Source: Rutpela maculata
Lineage: Eukaryota > Arthropoda > Insecta > Coleoptera > Cerambycidae
Direction: 5' to 3'
Assembly (NCBI GenBank): GCA_936432065.2
Contig: OW386292.2
Span: 135,361,460 to 135,425,459, forward strand
DNA: 64,000 bases
Shown here: positions 1 to 13,213 of the stretch, piece by piece
Numbering within the stretch: the first letter of the stretch is position 1
Layout: every line of letters starts with the position of its first letter
Program-made: the position numbers and the translations under genes
The notes under the pieces: generated by a model
Told to the model about the DNA's origin: nothing
The model's database searches: none
What the model saw: only the letters and a program-made list of their open reading frames with translations

Positions 1-1349
1 ATTATTATTATTATTATTATATGGCTGAAAAATTTTGTTCGCTTAAGAAGCTCTAAAATTCTTTGCATTTCTTCCTCAGAGTCACTGATGTCACATGAAG
101 AATGTCCTTTTTTGTGTCTCAGTTGTCTCATTGTTTAAGTCATTGGTAACAGTAATTATTGTTTTCTTTCTAGATTCAGAATATTTATCTAAACAATAAA
201 ATAACTCATAGTTATGTACTCACCGCTTTTACAAAGGTAAAAAAAAATTGAATGTCAATAATTATGATTAGTTACTTTACTATTCAGTATGATACAAAAT
301 TATATATTATATTATACTCACATCTGAATGGTCCACTACAGCACCACTATTTTTATTTTTTATTTCTACTATTCTATTATATTAATGTATTAATCTAAGA
401 AAATTTATTGCACACCATAAATAATGCTCAAAACAAACCAGAAAGATGACGATGACATCATTATTTTTTGACACATGACAGAGACAATCGGCTGCCAACT
501 CCGAAACAAAACTAAATTTTATTTCAAATATTGTTAAAAAATAGACTTTATTTTTTTAGGATAAAATCGACTTATTATTGTCAGTAGATAGTAAAAAAAA
601 TGTTTTCTGATTTTTTCATCCAAAAATAATTTGGGGCAAAAACCGCCCAGATCGACTCACCTCCTTTTTAGGAAAAGCATTACTTTCACTCATAACATCA
701 GGCATTAAGCAGTATTTTGATTTTTATTGATTTTCTAATAAAAATTTATCCACAACAAAAAACAAAACACGATTTCAAGATAATAGCTTGAATGTATTTT
801 AATTATAAATCAATAATCAAGGTTGTTAAATACCTAAAAACTAACTAACCAACCTAAATAAAAAATTCATAGAAATATATTATGGATCTGGTACCATATT
901 AGTTAATGGTTATTTTAAGGTCGATATAATATCTTGACAAATTAAAATTACTTCTTATATGATGACAAAGGAGTGAATTTATTTTTAACAAGTCTTTCCA
1001 GAAGATATGAGATTGGATTGTAAAATTTAAATGAATAGGTTAGAGGTTAGGATTGACGGATTGACCAATACATATCGGACAGGTCTATATTAAAATTGAA
1101 ATAAGAATCTAAGTAGCCGGATATTTTACCTTTTACCTTTTTTACCTTATTGTATTTTTATGCTTTTTAATTCTACAGTCTTCGTATCTTTGATTTTAAT
1201 AATGTTCAATTTTTGTCAAGTCACATTTTCATACTTTTTGACTTGCCTGTATATTTAACCTAAAAGTTAATGTGGTCAAATTATTTTTTATGCGCTTTTT
1301 TTAACTCATTTTCTCTGGTTGTTGGTTTTGTTTGTTTAGGTCAAATCTG
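1..1349. other. AT-rich noncoding sequence
   Basis: Starts with a short ATT microsatellite (1-21). The rest is AT-rich with frequent stops in all frames. I see no coding sequence, RNA gene or clear repeat boundary here. Confidence 0.5.
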
Positions 1350-1675
1350 CCCAGGAAACACTGATTCGTCTATTAAACATCAATTTTTCATCGCGATGTT
1401 GCGTCTATAGATGGTATATTCAGCTGTCTTATAGACCTTCAAATGTCCGCATCATTGCCCTTTATTTATAGTAGTGGGTAGACGTAATTTGTATGTTTGT
1501 TATCAACATCCATTCATTTTAGACATCTACATTACGTCTAATTTGATAATTTGATGGATATTATTTTCAATAGTGTAGACGTAATTTATACGTTTTATAA
1601 ACGTTGCGATAGACATCTAATTTTGGTATTCACTAGACTCAATTTATACGTCTATTTAAAAGCTCTATAATATAT
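1350..1675. mobile_element. Orphan left end of a CCC-type iteron element
   Basis: Begins with CCCAGGAAACAC, close to the termini of elements a and b. It is followed by many copies of a short motif in both orientations (TAGACGTA, TACGTCTA, TAGACAT, GTCTATA) up to about 1670. This terminal-repeat-plus-iteron layout matches the ends of elements a, b and c. No matching right end (reading GTGTTTCCTGGG) was found in the window, so this may be a truncated element. Confidence 0.4.
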
Positions 1676-1695
1676 TTAAATTAAGGCAGAAAAGA

Positions 1696-2519
1696 CCCCG
1701 CTCAATTCTATTATGAAATTGGGTTTCGATTAAATTTGATGAAAATTTTGAACTCTCAAATAAAAGTTCAATGACACGACTCAAAAATAAATAGTTTTTG
1801 AGATATTGCGTGCGTGTCAAATAAGCTAGGTTATTTTCAAGAATTTTTGACGTTCAATAATATTTAACTTGGGAACCATCAACTTTACAGTAACTGCTCA
1901 GTTGGCTTTACATTTTTTTTTTGAGGATTTTCTGTTAGTCATTTGCTTTATTATATTATGCAAAAATATAAAAATAGAGCATCGGTAAAATTTTCCAAAT
2001 CCTAGTGATTTTATAGTTAAGGTAAAGATGATTTACAAAACATTCCCCATAAATCAATTATTTGACCATTACAAGCCGGAGAATATGCAACTATATCGAC
2101 GAATGGTCAATTTCTGGGAAATGTGTTGGTGAATGACTTTATTTTGATCAACTTAAACCATATCTAAGGTGAAGTTGAACAAACAATAATTTATCAAATA
2201 GCTAGAATTTAGAAAATTTTATCGATATGATCTATTTTATATTACTATATATTATATACAAATTGAAACAAAAGAATAGTCGATATACAATTTTCCAAAG
2301 TGAAATGAGTTTACAGAAACATTTTTGTCCCCTTACCGAAGTTATTTTAATGCCAAGATAAAAATTCTTCAATGTCATTTTTTTACATTTTTGACAAGCC
2401 ATCTCGAATACTATTAATTTTTGAGTCATGCTGTCGAACTTTCATTCGGAAAGTCTAAAGAACATCAAAATTTCAACAAATTTCACCGAAACCCAATTTC
2501 ATAATAGAATTGAGCAGGG
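1696..2519. mobile_element. TIR element (MITE-like), about 0.8 kb
   Basis: The left end (CCCCGCTCAATTCTATTATG) and the inverted right end (CCCTGCTCAATTCTATTATG) match over more than 30 bp, continuing into TTGGGTTTCG on both sides. The interior has no convincing gene; a 65-codon minus-strand frame (2232-2429) resembles nothing I know. No clear target duplication is visible, so the superfamily is unassigned. The ends also begin with CCC. Confidence 0.65.
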
Positions 2520-4094
2520 TGTCATTGAAAAAGTATATTCAAATTTGAACTTTCTAAATATGTCAGTCATTTATATGCTTTCAAATTGAAATTATATAAT
2601 TATAGTTTTAGTTTTTCTGTTGAAAATACAAAACAAATAAAATATTTACAATTTTAAAAGACCAGTTTAATCTAAGAACCCTAAAAACAACACAATAACA
2701 TATTTTAAGAAGTTATGTAATTTGAGTATATTTTCCTACTTCCCCAAAAGCCTATAAATTTAATTACACTTATTTTTCAAAATTATGCATTTTCAATTAA
2801 AAAAAAAACTTTAATATAAGACTCGATAGAGTGTGGCATATCATTTTGGACTGTCAGTTCAGACAAAAAGCAATATTTTTTTTATAACTTTAAGAAAAAA
2901 AGTCGTAAGCTATACCAAAAAAATTACAATTTGTGAAAAATGTTGTACCGGGTGCCACAGGCTAGTGGCTCACCCCCATATTTCCTTTATTTTTTTAACT
3001 TATCTATTTGAAATTTGGGGTGCATAAACTACTTGTAAAATGTACTACGCTTCACTTCATTTCACGTTGAGAGTTTAATGATCATTGATAAAAATGTTGT
3101 ATCAGTTTGCGAATATTGATTGGAAAAATGTGTTTATTTCTTACCACTCAAGTTAGATAGGCGAATCAGCCATCAACCCCAATTAAGACAAACTCTAAGT
3201 ATCTGTACCATAAGTCAGATCATCAAATAAAGACATACAAGTATACAAGTGTATATTGGATTAAAAGCAATCGACTGGTATAAAAGATTCAACCAAAGGA
3301 GGGTAGTGTTGTAGAACCTTCCAGAATCGACCTGGGTCGAGGCCAAAAATGAGAATTCGACTTAGTCAAAAATTTTTTATTTAAGGACGCTATCAAACTT
3401 ATGTAGTAAGTAAGTCCTTGAATGTTGTTTTAGTATGTGCACTCCCACGTTATGGGAACTTTAAAGCTAAGTAGTCTCTACCGAAACTAAATTCATTTAG
3501 TTAAACATTTTTATGTTATTTTCAGTGAGCCGTAATTACCATAATTACAAAAGTAATAAAACCTAAAAAGGCTTATACCCGATTCTGGGAGGTTGCATGA
3601 ATCTTTTTTATCAAATTGATTGTTAGCATGCGCTCTCATTTGTGTGGTTAAAAAGTCATTTTGCCTTAGTTGGGAGGCGTGATTCTTAAATATTAAATAA
3701 TAACTTGCATAATCCATTTTGTATATCAGATATCTGTTAAATAAACGGTATTCTTTGAACTATTTGCTCTTAATTGAACTTGAGACTTGTCACCCTTTGA
3801 GAGCTTTCATTTGGAAGACTGGATGCGTTGAGTTAACTCACATTAAAACTCGACCTTCTGGCGCCTTACGCGGATTTCATAGGGATTTTTTTAGGCGTTT
3901 TTAGTGCAGCCTTGATGCATTACAGAACACGGCTGGCGTCCCTTAATAAATAAATTGATGTTGCATCAATTTGACGCCCGGTAGTGTGTTCTTCAATATC
4001 AGGCGTTGTTACCCCTGACGCCAGTCACCCCTGATGTACTTGATCCCCTGCCCAACTCTTTCACATTACTGCAGTAGGTATTTTTAATTTTCAG
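2520..4094 (+). other. Presumed last intron of zinc finger gene P1
   Basis: No gene is seen. The last 50 bases (CTCTTTCACATTA, then a pyrimidine tract ending TTTTCAG at 4094) resemble the end of P2 intron 3 (25492-25539), so this is probably the 3' part of the P1 intron before the finger exon. A GC-richer patch at 3850-4060 (GGCGTTGTTACCCCTGACG) has a weaker counterpart at 24724-24770 (GGCGTCGTTGCCCCTAAC) in P2 intron 3. Confidence 0.5.
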
Positions 4095-5694
4095 GTTTGG
4101 AGATGGTGTTGTTTTGCCACAACCAGAAGTTACCACTGGATTACATAGGACACAGAAATACTTAATGTCAAGCTTTAAGGAGGATGTATGGAAACCACAT
4201 ATTAATCACACATCTACAATGTACAAATGCGACTCTTGTTCATATCAGACAAAACTGAAATATAACCTTAAACTACATCTACTAGTACATAAGAGTCCTT
4301 CAGAAGTAACAATGTACAAATGCGACTCTTGTTCATATCAGGCAAAACGAAAAAGTCAACTTACACAACATCTACTGGTACACAAGAGCCCTTCAGACGT
4401 AACAATGTACAAATGCGACTCTTGTTCATATCAGGCGAAACAGAAAGGTGTCCTTAAAAAACATCTACTACTACATAAGTGTTCTTCAGAAGTAACAATA
4501 TACAAATGCGACTCTTGTCCATATAAGGCAAGACGAGAGGGTTTACTTAAAATACATTTACTGGTACATAAGAGTAATTCAGAAGTAACAATGTACAAAT
4601 GCGACTCTTGTTCATATCAGGCAAAACAGAAAATTTACCTTAAAAACCATCTACTAGTACATAAAAATCCTTCAGATATAACAATGTACAAATGCGACTT
4701 TTGTTCTTATCAGGCAAGACAAAAAGGTTACCTTCAAAAACATCTACTGGTACACAAGAGCCCTTCAGAAGTAACAATGTACAAGTGCGACTCTTGCTCA
4801 TATCAGGCAAAAACAAAAGGTCAAGTGAAACAACATCTACAGGTACACAAGAGCCCTTCAGAAATAACAATGTACAAATGCGACTCTTGTGCATATCAAA
4901 CAAAACTAAAAGGTGGCCTTAAAAGACATCTACTAGTACATAAGAGTCCCTCAGAAGTAACAATGTACAAATGCGACTCTTGTTTATATCAATCCAGGGA
5001 AAAAGGTGCCCTTAAAAGACATCTATTGGTACACAAGGGCCCTTCAGACGTAACAATGTACAAATGCGACTCTTGTTCATATCAGACAAAACGAAAAGGT
5101 CAGATTAAAATACATTTTTTGGTACATAAGAATCCTTTAGAAGTAACAATGTACAAATGCGACTCTTGTTCATATCAGACAAAACAGAAAAGTGACTTTA
5201 AAAAGCATCTACTAGTACATCAGAATCCTTCAGATATAACAATGTACAAATGTGACTCTTGTTCATATCAGGCAAAACAGAAATATGTCCTTAAAAATCA
5301 TCTACTTATACATAAGAGCCCTTCAGAAGTAACAATGTACAAATGTGACTCTTGTTCATATCAGACAAAACAGAAAACTGACCTTAAAAAGTATCTACTA
5401 GTACATCAGAATCCTTCAGATATAACAATGTACAAATGCGACTCTTGTTCATATCAGGCAAAACAGAAATCTGTCCTTAAAAAACATCTACTTATACATA
5501 AGAGCCCTTCAGAAGTAACAATGTACAAATGTGACTCTTGTTCATATCAGACAAAACAGAAAACTAACCTTAAAACACATGTACTATTACATAAGAGCCC
5601 TTCAGAAGTAACAATGTACAAATGCGGCTCTTGCTCATATCAGGCAAGACGGAAAGGGAACCTTAAAAAGCATCTACTAGTACATAAGAATTGA
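4095..5694 (+). CDS. Terminal exon of C2H2 zinc finger protein P1 (16 fingers, partial gene)
   Basis: This is the last exon of a ZAD-family-like zinc finger gene, likely a sequence-specific nuclear DNA-binding protein. The acceptor TTTTCAG precedes 4095, and an AG|G phase-2 junction, as in P2, opens a frame of 533 codons including the stop. A lead segment (LPQPEVTTGLHRTQKYLM) shared with P2 and P3 comes before 16 fingers of form C-x2-C-x12-H-x3-H on a strict 93-bp period. Linkers are KSPSEVTMYKC-like instead of TGEKPY. Residues vary mainly at helix positions -1, 2, 3 and 6, while lysines at 1 and 5 are nearly constant. Finger 13 has Tyr for the first His (KKYLLVH), so it probably folds poorly. 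No ZAD exon is seen in 1-4094; it should lie left of the window. The frame is clean over 1.6 kb, which favours a functional gene. Confidence 0.85.
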
Positions 5695-6560
5695 TCAGAA
5701 GTAATAGTGTACAAAGGTGACTCTTGTTCATTTTAGACGATACATAATCATAGCCTTAAAAAACTACTACTGCTACATAACGATCCTCGAGTAGTAATGA
5801 TGTACAAATGTGACTCTTATTCGTATTAGACAAAACAGAATCGTTTTTTAAAAGCACATTTTAGAGGATAAATGTAACCTTATATAACATCTACTATTTC
5901 ATAAGTATCTTTCAGAAATAAAGATGTACAAATGTGACTCTTGTTCATTTCTGACGAAATATATAAATAGCCTCAGGAAATATTCCCTGATCCATAGGAA
6001 TCTTTTGAAAATAAGAATGTATCAATGTTGAGTGGAATCTAAACTTAAATATAACCTTAAGACATTTGCTGGCACATGAGAGCTCTTTAGAAGAAAAACT
6101 GTGGGAACGTGACTCTTGGTCATATCATATAAAACGGAGAAGTAGCCTTAAAGCACATTTCCTGATCCGTAAGGACCCTTCAGAAGTAAAATGTTACGAA
6201 TGTGTTTTGTTTATGTAAGGTAAAACATAAAAAGTACCTCGTAACACATTTGCCATAGCATAAGGATTCTTAAGAAGTAACAGCACACAAATGTGATTTT
6301 TGTTCCTATCATGAAACAAGTCAGTTGCTGCAGCATTAAAATTTTTCAGAAGTAATAAGGTACAAATGTGACTGGTTCATATTGGGTAAAGCAGGAATAG
6401 TGCCTTAATAGACGTTTACTGGTACATAAGAGTCCTTCAGAAGTAACAATGTACAAATGTAAGTCTGGATCATATCAGACGAGATAAAAGTAACGGTAAA
6501 AAGCATGTACTGATACATAAGAGATCTTCAGGAGTAATAATGTGCAAATGTGACTTGTTC
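5695..6560 (+). pseudogene. Decayed finger tail downstream of P1
   Basis: After the P1 stop about nine further finger units can be read, now with stops and frameshifts: TACAAATGTGACTCTTGTTC-like cores recur at roughly 90-bp spacing to about 6560. One unit reads IRMYQC followed by a stop, which matches the natural end of P3 (IRMYQCGV) and a relic behind P2 (IRMYQCGL). The longer array therefore existed before the three copies split, and P1 now stops earlier than P3 does. Confidence 0.8.
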
Positions 6561-7321
6561 ATTCCAATGATAATGGAAACGTGACGTTAACAGCCAGTTT
6601 CACAATTGTTAAACTAACTGTTAGGATTTAAACATAGGTTTTCTATAAGAATTGTTTTCACAATATCTGGTTAATTTCCAGGTCTCGGTTATCTTATGGT
6701 TAAGAAAATCAGTAACGGCCAGTTTCAGATTCGTTGATTATATTTTTGGTTCACTAACCTGAATCTGAAAGTAAACTATTGGTAAATACATATATACGTT
6801 TCACAAAATTTATTTTATGATTAGTAATGTAACCAACGGTTAAGTTTAAGTTTTGAATGGTTATCATGAGTTTCTGAAGATTTTGACAGATATTCCACAT
6901 ATCATATTTTAAAAAGAAAGGAGATAACTTCAATATTTCATAAAATGTGTTCAATACGATTGTGTTATTACCAAGGATCGGAATTTTGGGCGTCATTCCA
7001 GGTCCGCACTAAGGTAATAGTGTATAAAAATACGCAAAATGGAAAATATTTATTGTCAAAAATTGTGTTCATTATTTGTACAATAATAATAAAGTAGTAA
7101 TAATAATAATACTAACAATAATAAAAATAATATTACTTTATTTCAAATAGCCACAATACAATATGCCCATGTTACATTATAGTACATGCAATAATAATAG
7201 TGGATTGAAATAAGTGAAAAAACAAATTAATTAAACAATTATTTAAAAAACAAATATGCTATGCTTTTTCAGTCAAGTATGTCTTGAAAATTAGTTAGGT
7301 AAGTATTGAGTCAAAAAGTAC
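6561..7321. other. Noncoding sequence with repeat relics and an AAT microsatellite
   Basis: CAGTTTCA-type sequences at 6595 and 6720, and CCTGAATCTGAAAG near 6760, look like ends of small degenerate inverted-repeat elements, but the boundaries are not clear. A run of AAT/ATA repeats lies at about 7080-7140. No gene is seen. Confidence 0.4.
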
Positions 7322-7965
7322 TGTAAGTATGAGGTTGCCACGTAAAATAACCTTTGTTTACTAGAATTAACATGTTATGAAATAGCTGTTTTCTTTCATG
7401 CTGAACGAACTGATTGTAATCACTAAACAGCCAATCAAATCGAGGTATTTTTGAAACCATGGCTGCTTACTGATTGTGTTCACTTTGATCAGCACGAAAG
7501 AAAATAGCTATAACTTGTGACGCATAATTATCTAAGCCCACTCCTGCAAATGTCAGGTAAATGTGTGCATGATTTTTATACAGTAAAGAGGTCACTGAAC
7601 TCTACTATTATAAATGGAAGGCCAATATAGGTACATGCGCGTGAACAATACGACAATTACGCCACAGATTAAAACTCAAATGTGAAGCCACGCGTCGACT
7701 CAGTAGAGAAATTGATGTCTGTGCTTGAACCAAACGGCTGTCTACGGAAGTTATGCGCTGACGCGATTCTGTGTTTTATTCGTTTCCCATAGATTCCGTA
7801 GCGTAAGTCTTGGATTAGATGAAATTTCCAGAGTCGGTGTCACTCATTTTATTCTTTGTTTATTTCTGTCATTTATGTAAAGTTGTTATAAAATGATTAT
7901 TTTGTGAAATATATTTTGTGACTGTTATAAACAGTTAATTGAGACAATATGGTGCAATCTTTTAT

Positions 7966-10900
7966 CCCAGCAAACAAAAATTATTGATATTATATAACCT
8001 GGTAGTAACGGGTTACATTACCAGTATTTATTAATGTTATGTTATTATTATGACATTTGTTATAAAATAATAACATAATCATGTTACAATATGTTGTTAT
8101 GCTTTAGTAATATAATAATATTGTAACATTTAAAGTTCAGCCAATATAACAAAGTTATATAACAATGTATAGTTTAATAATATTTCTGTTACATAAAAAC
8201 TCTTATAAAGAATATATAACTTAAATAATAAAAATTGTATAACTGTTATGTTGCAGTTTGGTAAATTTATATTTAAAAGCGTTTGTGGTAGGGCAGCAGA
8301 CACGAGAGCTCGGGAATTCGGCAGAGGCCATTTCGTTTTTGTTCGTGTTTTCACTAAGCAAAAAGAAGCTCAACATTCCAGCATTGTTGTGTAGTTGTTT
8401 TGTGCTCTTTGATTTAAATTTAGTTAATATTGGTGATCAGTGTGCATTGAAGATAAGGTAGGTATACAAAATATATTATAATTTTTATGTCTATCAAATA
8501 CAAATAAAACTTTTTCAATTCTAACCTCAAATCAAAATATGGAAAAAGAAAAGACATTATTTAACAAAGAGGTGTAAGAATCAAATGATTGCTGAAAGAT
8601 TAAAAAAAGTAAATTCATTTAGTCATTTATATCCTGGCATGACTCATCAGTATGTAGAAATTCAATTGAAAAAGTAGATAATTAATGTCAGTCATAATTT
8701 TTCACTTGAAGGAAATTGTGATATACTCGATACTAAATGACTGTCAAAATGAGTTGAAAAACTATTTTAACCAATATAAGTATCAAAAAAATTTTGAAAC
8801 AATATATTTTTAAAAAGAATAATTACCATTAAAAGCAGTTTTTCTCTAAAGTATTCATATTCATTTTCAATGTTCTTATATGCCTAATATTATAGCTAAA
8901 GTTTTCTGAACTAAAGTATATTTGATGGTATTGTATTTTGAAAAATATACATTATTATTATATTGATTCCAGAAAGAGTGGAGAGAAGCAATCCTTGAGA
9001 TAATATTCACAGGAGATTAATTTATTTACTAATGCTCAGGAAATTTAAAGTGTTGACCTGGAGGTTATCACTTCAAAGAAAGGTGAGGAACTTTAACCAA
9101 TAGCTATATGAATATTTTATTTATATTGCTATCATTGTTTCAGAAGTTTTCGTTGCAAGTTTTTCATATGTGATGCAAAACGAAATAGAACAGGTAGCAT
9201 CAGGGTGGTTTCCCTTAGCGAAACAGGCATAAGAGGGAAAAGAAACACAAGGCATCTTTTGAGTGCAGAGGAATAACGTTTGTTAGAGACATCTAGAGCC
9301 TGTAGCTGTAGGTTTCTGGAAAGCCAGTGTGTTTGCATCTATTTGACTGGAAATTTGTTATACAGGTTTTTGCATAAGTGTTCTTAGAAACGACAAAGAA
9401 TAGAACTTACCAATTAAATAAAAAACTCTAAATAAACCTTTGTTATCAACTAAGTTATTTCCAAGACACATTAAGCAGATCAATGACAAATAATCTCAAT
9501 TTAATTGTTTTTTTTTTAATACTGTTCAGTTTTGCATAGAAGTAATAGAACTATTGCAAGTTTTATCCATTTTTACACCACTGAACAAAATTTACAATTT
9601 TGTTCTACGTGAGTAATTATATTTCCATGATATTTACATATAGCAAATCTGAGAGCATTGTATCTTAATCTTATAAAAAAAATTACAAATATGTTTTTTA
9701 AGATTTTGTGCCTACTCGAAGTTTGTCGATACATTTACGAAATGCCCTAGTCCCAGTCTGGACTGCTTTTTATTGACAATGCTATTCTTGATCTTGAATT
9801 TTTTTTTGTCATAAATAGAAAAACTAATGTTATGCCACTACAGATAGCATATTTTGTGTTATATAGATATAGATTGGATGAATATTAAAAAAATTTCGTT
9901 TTGTATATTTTACACGGTATATCTAAATTCATGTCATTAATTTCGTGGTTTTGTGCCCAAAGATATTTTAAAAAAGCTTATATAGACAAGAGTTTGGAAT
10001 GCTTCCAAAGGAAGCTGCGGCCAGGGAGGTCCGGTGAAACGTAGATCAATCGTGTCTCAGTACTGAAGCATGGGACCTAAATAATAGTTTAAGGCATGAC
10101 TATGAAAACCAAATTAAAAGCTTTTCAGACAAATTGCAATTTAAATTTGGAACAAAAAATTAAAAAATGAGCTGCCTCACATAACCTATCTTTGTGTGAA
10201 AATACTACTAAAATAATTTAAAAATCTTTTTTTCAGAATAAGGGCATATCTGCAGATTTAAAATTTTGTTGAGAAATTTGAATTTTTTATTTATAAAGTT
10301 TCAATAAGGTGTAATTTCTAAGACGAGATGTGAAATTCTTTGATGAATTTTTGCTCTTATTCTGAAAATTAATATTTTATAATAGCTGTGTCTTGAAAGT
10401 CTTGTTTGAATCCCATACTTCAGTACTGAGATATGGCTAACTTAATTACACGAATTTAGATACACTGAATATTATTTAGTACATTGTTTATGTATGAAGT
10501 GAAGTGTATAATAAATCCTTTCCACCATTGTGTAGCAGATGATTTTTATTTTATTTATTTTTTTGTAGTTTTGTTAACATGTTAATTTCATCCAAATATA
10601 GATCTACAACTATCACTGCTTTTTTAATAATTGTTTTTAAATTCATTTCGTGGTAAATGGGATGTTTGACATGTTCAAAAACACATTTTTTTAGTGGTAA
10701 GCTAGTTTTGCAAAGTTCGTTTCGATAAGTTAAAATCAAATATAGAAGCATGCCATGTGTCAACCGGAATGTTTTATTCACCATTGTAAATAAATTTAAA
10801 TTGTTAATTTGAAATAACATGAAAAATTATGTGAGTTTATGGAGTTGAAGTAATATTCAGATATGCCAAAAATCATGTACAAATGTGTTTGCAGTATTTT

Positions 10901-11502
10901 AAATTAAATTTGTGTATTTAAAACTGGGTATATAGAGTGTCGCACTTGAGTGTAGCAAACACCCTTAATTATAACTTTTTTCCGATTTGAAACAAATTTT
11001 TTGCTCGCATTAGAACAAATTAGGATCTACTTAGGGCTAAAAAAACATTCGTCTCCTACAAATAAATGCAAAGGCAACATTGAATGTTTTTTTTGCCATA
11101 AGTGGATCTTGATTTGTTCTCTATTTGAGTAAAACTTAGTTCAAATCGGGAGGAAAGAAATTATAAGGGTGTTACACTCTTAAGTGCGACACACTGTATA
11201 TTTGATAACGGAAGTACGTACAGATATATAACATTTTGATAAAATCATATAACATTCACAGAAAATTGTTATATTTGTTATATAATAATTACATTATAAA
11301 AGTATTGATATTATAATGATGAAACATAACTGTTATTATAACTAGTTATATTAATGTTATATAATGTCTCAGTTAGTCTGAGTGGGAAATAGCAACATTA
11401 GCGTTATACCATTATTTTGTACGTGTTACATAACTCGTTACATTTAAAGTTAGTGGGGTTATATAACAAAAATATTTTAAATATATAACGATGTTTGCTG
11501 GG
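7966..11502. mobile_element. Element a: CCC-type iteron TIR element
   Basis: The termini are CCCAGCAAACA at 7966 and its inverse TGTTTGCTGGG ending at 11502, flanked by AT on both sides (7964-7965 and 11503-11504). Both ends carry many copies of a motif around TTATATAAC, GTTATAT and GTAACAT, in both orientations (about 7980-8240 and 11220-11490). Length is 3.5 kb. The interior holds a non-repetitive GC-richer stretch at 8281-8457 ending in AAG|GTAGGT, which looks like a 5' exon with a donor site, and an acceptor-like TTGTTTCAG before 9142. I could not assemble a protein. A mariner MITE is nested at 10933-11196. Confidence 0.75.
10933..11196. mobile_element. Mariner-type MITE
   Basis: A 264-bp element with imperfect inverted ends: the right end reads CAGTGTGTCGCACTTAAGAG inverted, the left end TAGAGTGTCGCACTTGAG. 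It is flanked by TA on both sides. TA duplication and CAGTGTGTC ends are typical of Tc1/mariner. It has no coding capacity. It is inserted within element a and so is younger than it. Confidence 0.75.
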
Positions 11503-12033
11503 ATGGTACTGTGTTGCAAGAATCGTTGCAAAGTCCCGGGTTTTAAACAGTTGCAGTAACAATAAGACCGGCTCTGGCGCATTTTGTAGTGCGATTGCGC
11601 TCCGCTTTACGGTCGCCATACTTGCGCGAGGTTCAATTTCACGTAAAAATTGGTATGGATATTGACCTTCCATTTATATAGTAGAGTTCAGTGACCTCTT
11701 TATGTATAAAAATCATGCACACATTTACCTGACATTTGCAGGAGTGGGCTTAGATAATTATGCGTCACAAGTTATAGCTATTTTCTTTCGTGCTGAACAA
11801 AGTGAACACAATCAGTAAGCAACCAATAGAGGTCAAGGATTTCAAAAATACCTCGATTTGATTGGCTGTTTAGTGATTACAATCAGTTCGTTCAGCATGA
11901 AAGAGAACATCTATTTCAGAACATGTTAATTCTAGTAAACAAAGGTTATTTTACGTGGCAACCTTATACTTACAAATCTTGCACCCACCCGGCGTAGGAC
12001 AGGGAAACGATAAGATAAGACGCGTATTGCAAT

Positions 12034-13211
12034 AGACCTTTTCATCGTAAGTGCGCGCATGTGCTGCCACTATGTTTGTTTGCGGGAACTATGAAATGTT
12101 CGGACACTTGGTTGTCAAAATGGCTGGACCGATATCAGTTTTCCACATTAATTTAGACTAAAGTGTGATTGACGGTGCAAAATTAGTACACAACATTGTG
12201 GAAGAACACATCTGTGCTCAATTAAGGCGCTAGCTCAAGTATCCTGGCCGTAAAATGACTGGAAGCAAGAATAAAGAACTGGTTGCAAGGTTAGAATTCA
12301 ACTATCAACTTATCAATTTATATACAAGTGCATTAAAAGAAAACAAATGTGTTTAGTCTACAATATGCTTAATAACATTCTTCGTGCAGTAATTGATAAT
12401 GCAGTAAAAATATTTTGTTTTTTTATGAAAATGTAGGGTCAAAAATGCAATTGAAAATGAGGTTTTTTGTCGATCCTTCTGTGGATAAAGCTGGCTCCTT
12501 TTTTCCAATTTTTTCAAATACGTAAACTATACGATATGGTACTACCTATTTTCAAAGAATTGGTAACAGATTCATCATTATTTGTTTAAAAAATGTCGAG
12601 TTCTGCCATGTTTCTTCGGACAGTTTTCGCATGTCAATATTGGATTTGACATAAACATTACGTTTTTTAACCAAATAATGATGAATCTGTTACCAATTTT
12701 CTGAAAATAGGTAGTGCCATATCGTATAGTTTACCTATTTGAAAAAATTAGAAAAAGAGGAGTCAGCTTTATTCACAGACGGATCGACAAAAAACCTCAT
12801 TTTCAATTGCATTTTTGACCCTACATTTTCGTTACAAAACAGAAAATATTTTTACTGCATTATCAATTACTGTACGAAGAATGTTATTAAGCATATTGTA
12901 GACTAAACACATTTGTTTTCTTTTAATGCACTTGTATATAAATTGATAAGTTGATAGTTGAATTCTAACCTTGCAACCAGTTGTTTATTCTTGCTTCCAG
13001 TCATTTTACGGCCAGGATACTTGAGCTAGCTCCTTAATTGAGCACTAAATGTTGTGTACTAATTTTGCACCGTCAATCACACTTTCGTCTAAATTAATGT
13101 GGAAAAATGATACCGGTCCAGCCATTTTGACAATCAAGTGTCCGAACATTTCATAGTTCCCGCAAACAAACATAGAGGCAGCACATGCGCGCGCTTATGA
13201 TGAAAAGGTCT
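12034..13211. mobile_element. Foldback element with about 560-bp arms
   Basis: Almost the whole element is one inverted repeat. The left arm starts AGACCTTTTCATCGTAAG and the right arm ends inverted as GATGAAAAGGTCT; the arms meet around a loop of roughly 70 bases near 12600. Matching segments include GGGAACTATGAAATG with its inverse and the TACGATATGG region. It is flanked by AT on both sides. Insertion split the 8-bp duplication and first base of a hAT MITE (ATTGCAAT|TAGAGATG), giving a precise site. No transposase is encoded. Confidence 0.85.
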
Positions 13212-13213
13212 AT

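Larger units (their letters stand above)
7322..11974. mobile_element. Element with about 300-bp inverted repeats, interrupted by element a
   Basis: The left arm (7322-about 7630, beginning TGTAAGTATGAGGTTGCC) is repeated inverted at about 11655-11974 (ending GGCAACCTTATACTTACA). Both arms include AACCTTTGTTTACTAGAATT and GTCACTGAACTCTACTAT in register. Without the nested element a, the original would be about 1.1 kb. A minus-strand frame opening in the right arm (11673 downward) begins MEGQYPYQFL and runs into element a; I do not recognise it. No target duplication was found at the ends. Confidence 0.75.

Noticed and set aside
4640..4903. Open frames antisense and out of frame within the P1 finger array (also 4692-4922)
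   Set aside because: They are shadows of the repeated coding unit; the same composition recurs every 93 bp in all frames.
4219..5690. The regular 93-bp repeat could suggest a CRISPR array or satellite
   Set aside because: The period is explained by C2H2 fingers in an open frame with conserved Cys and His; there are no spacers between identical repeats.
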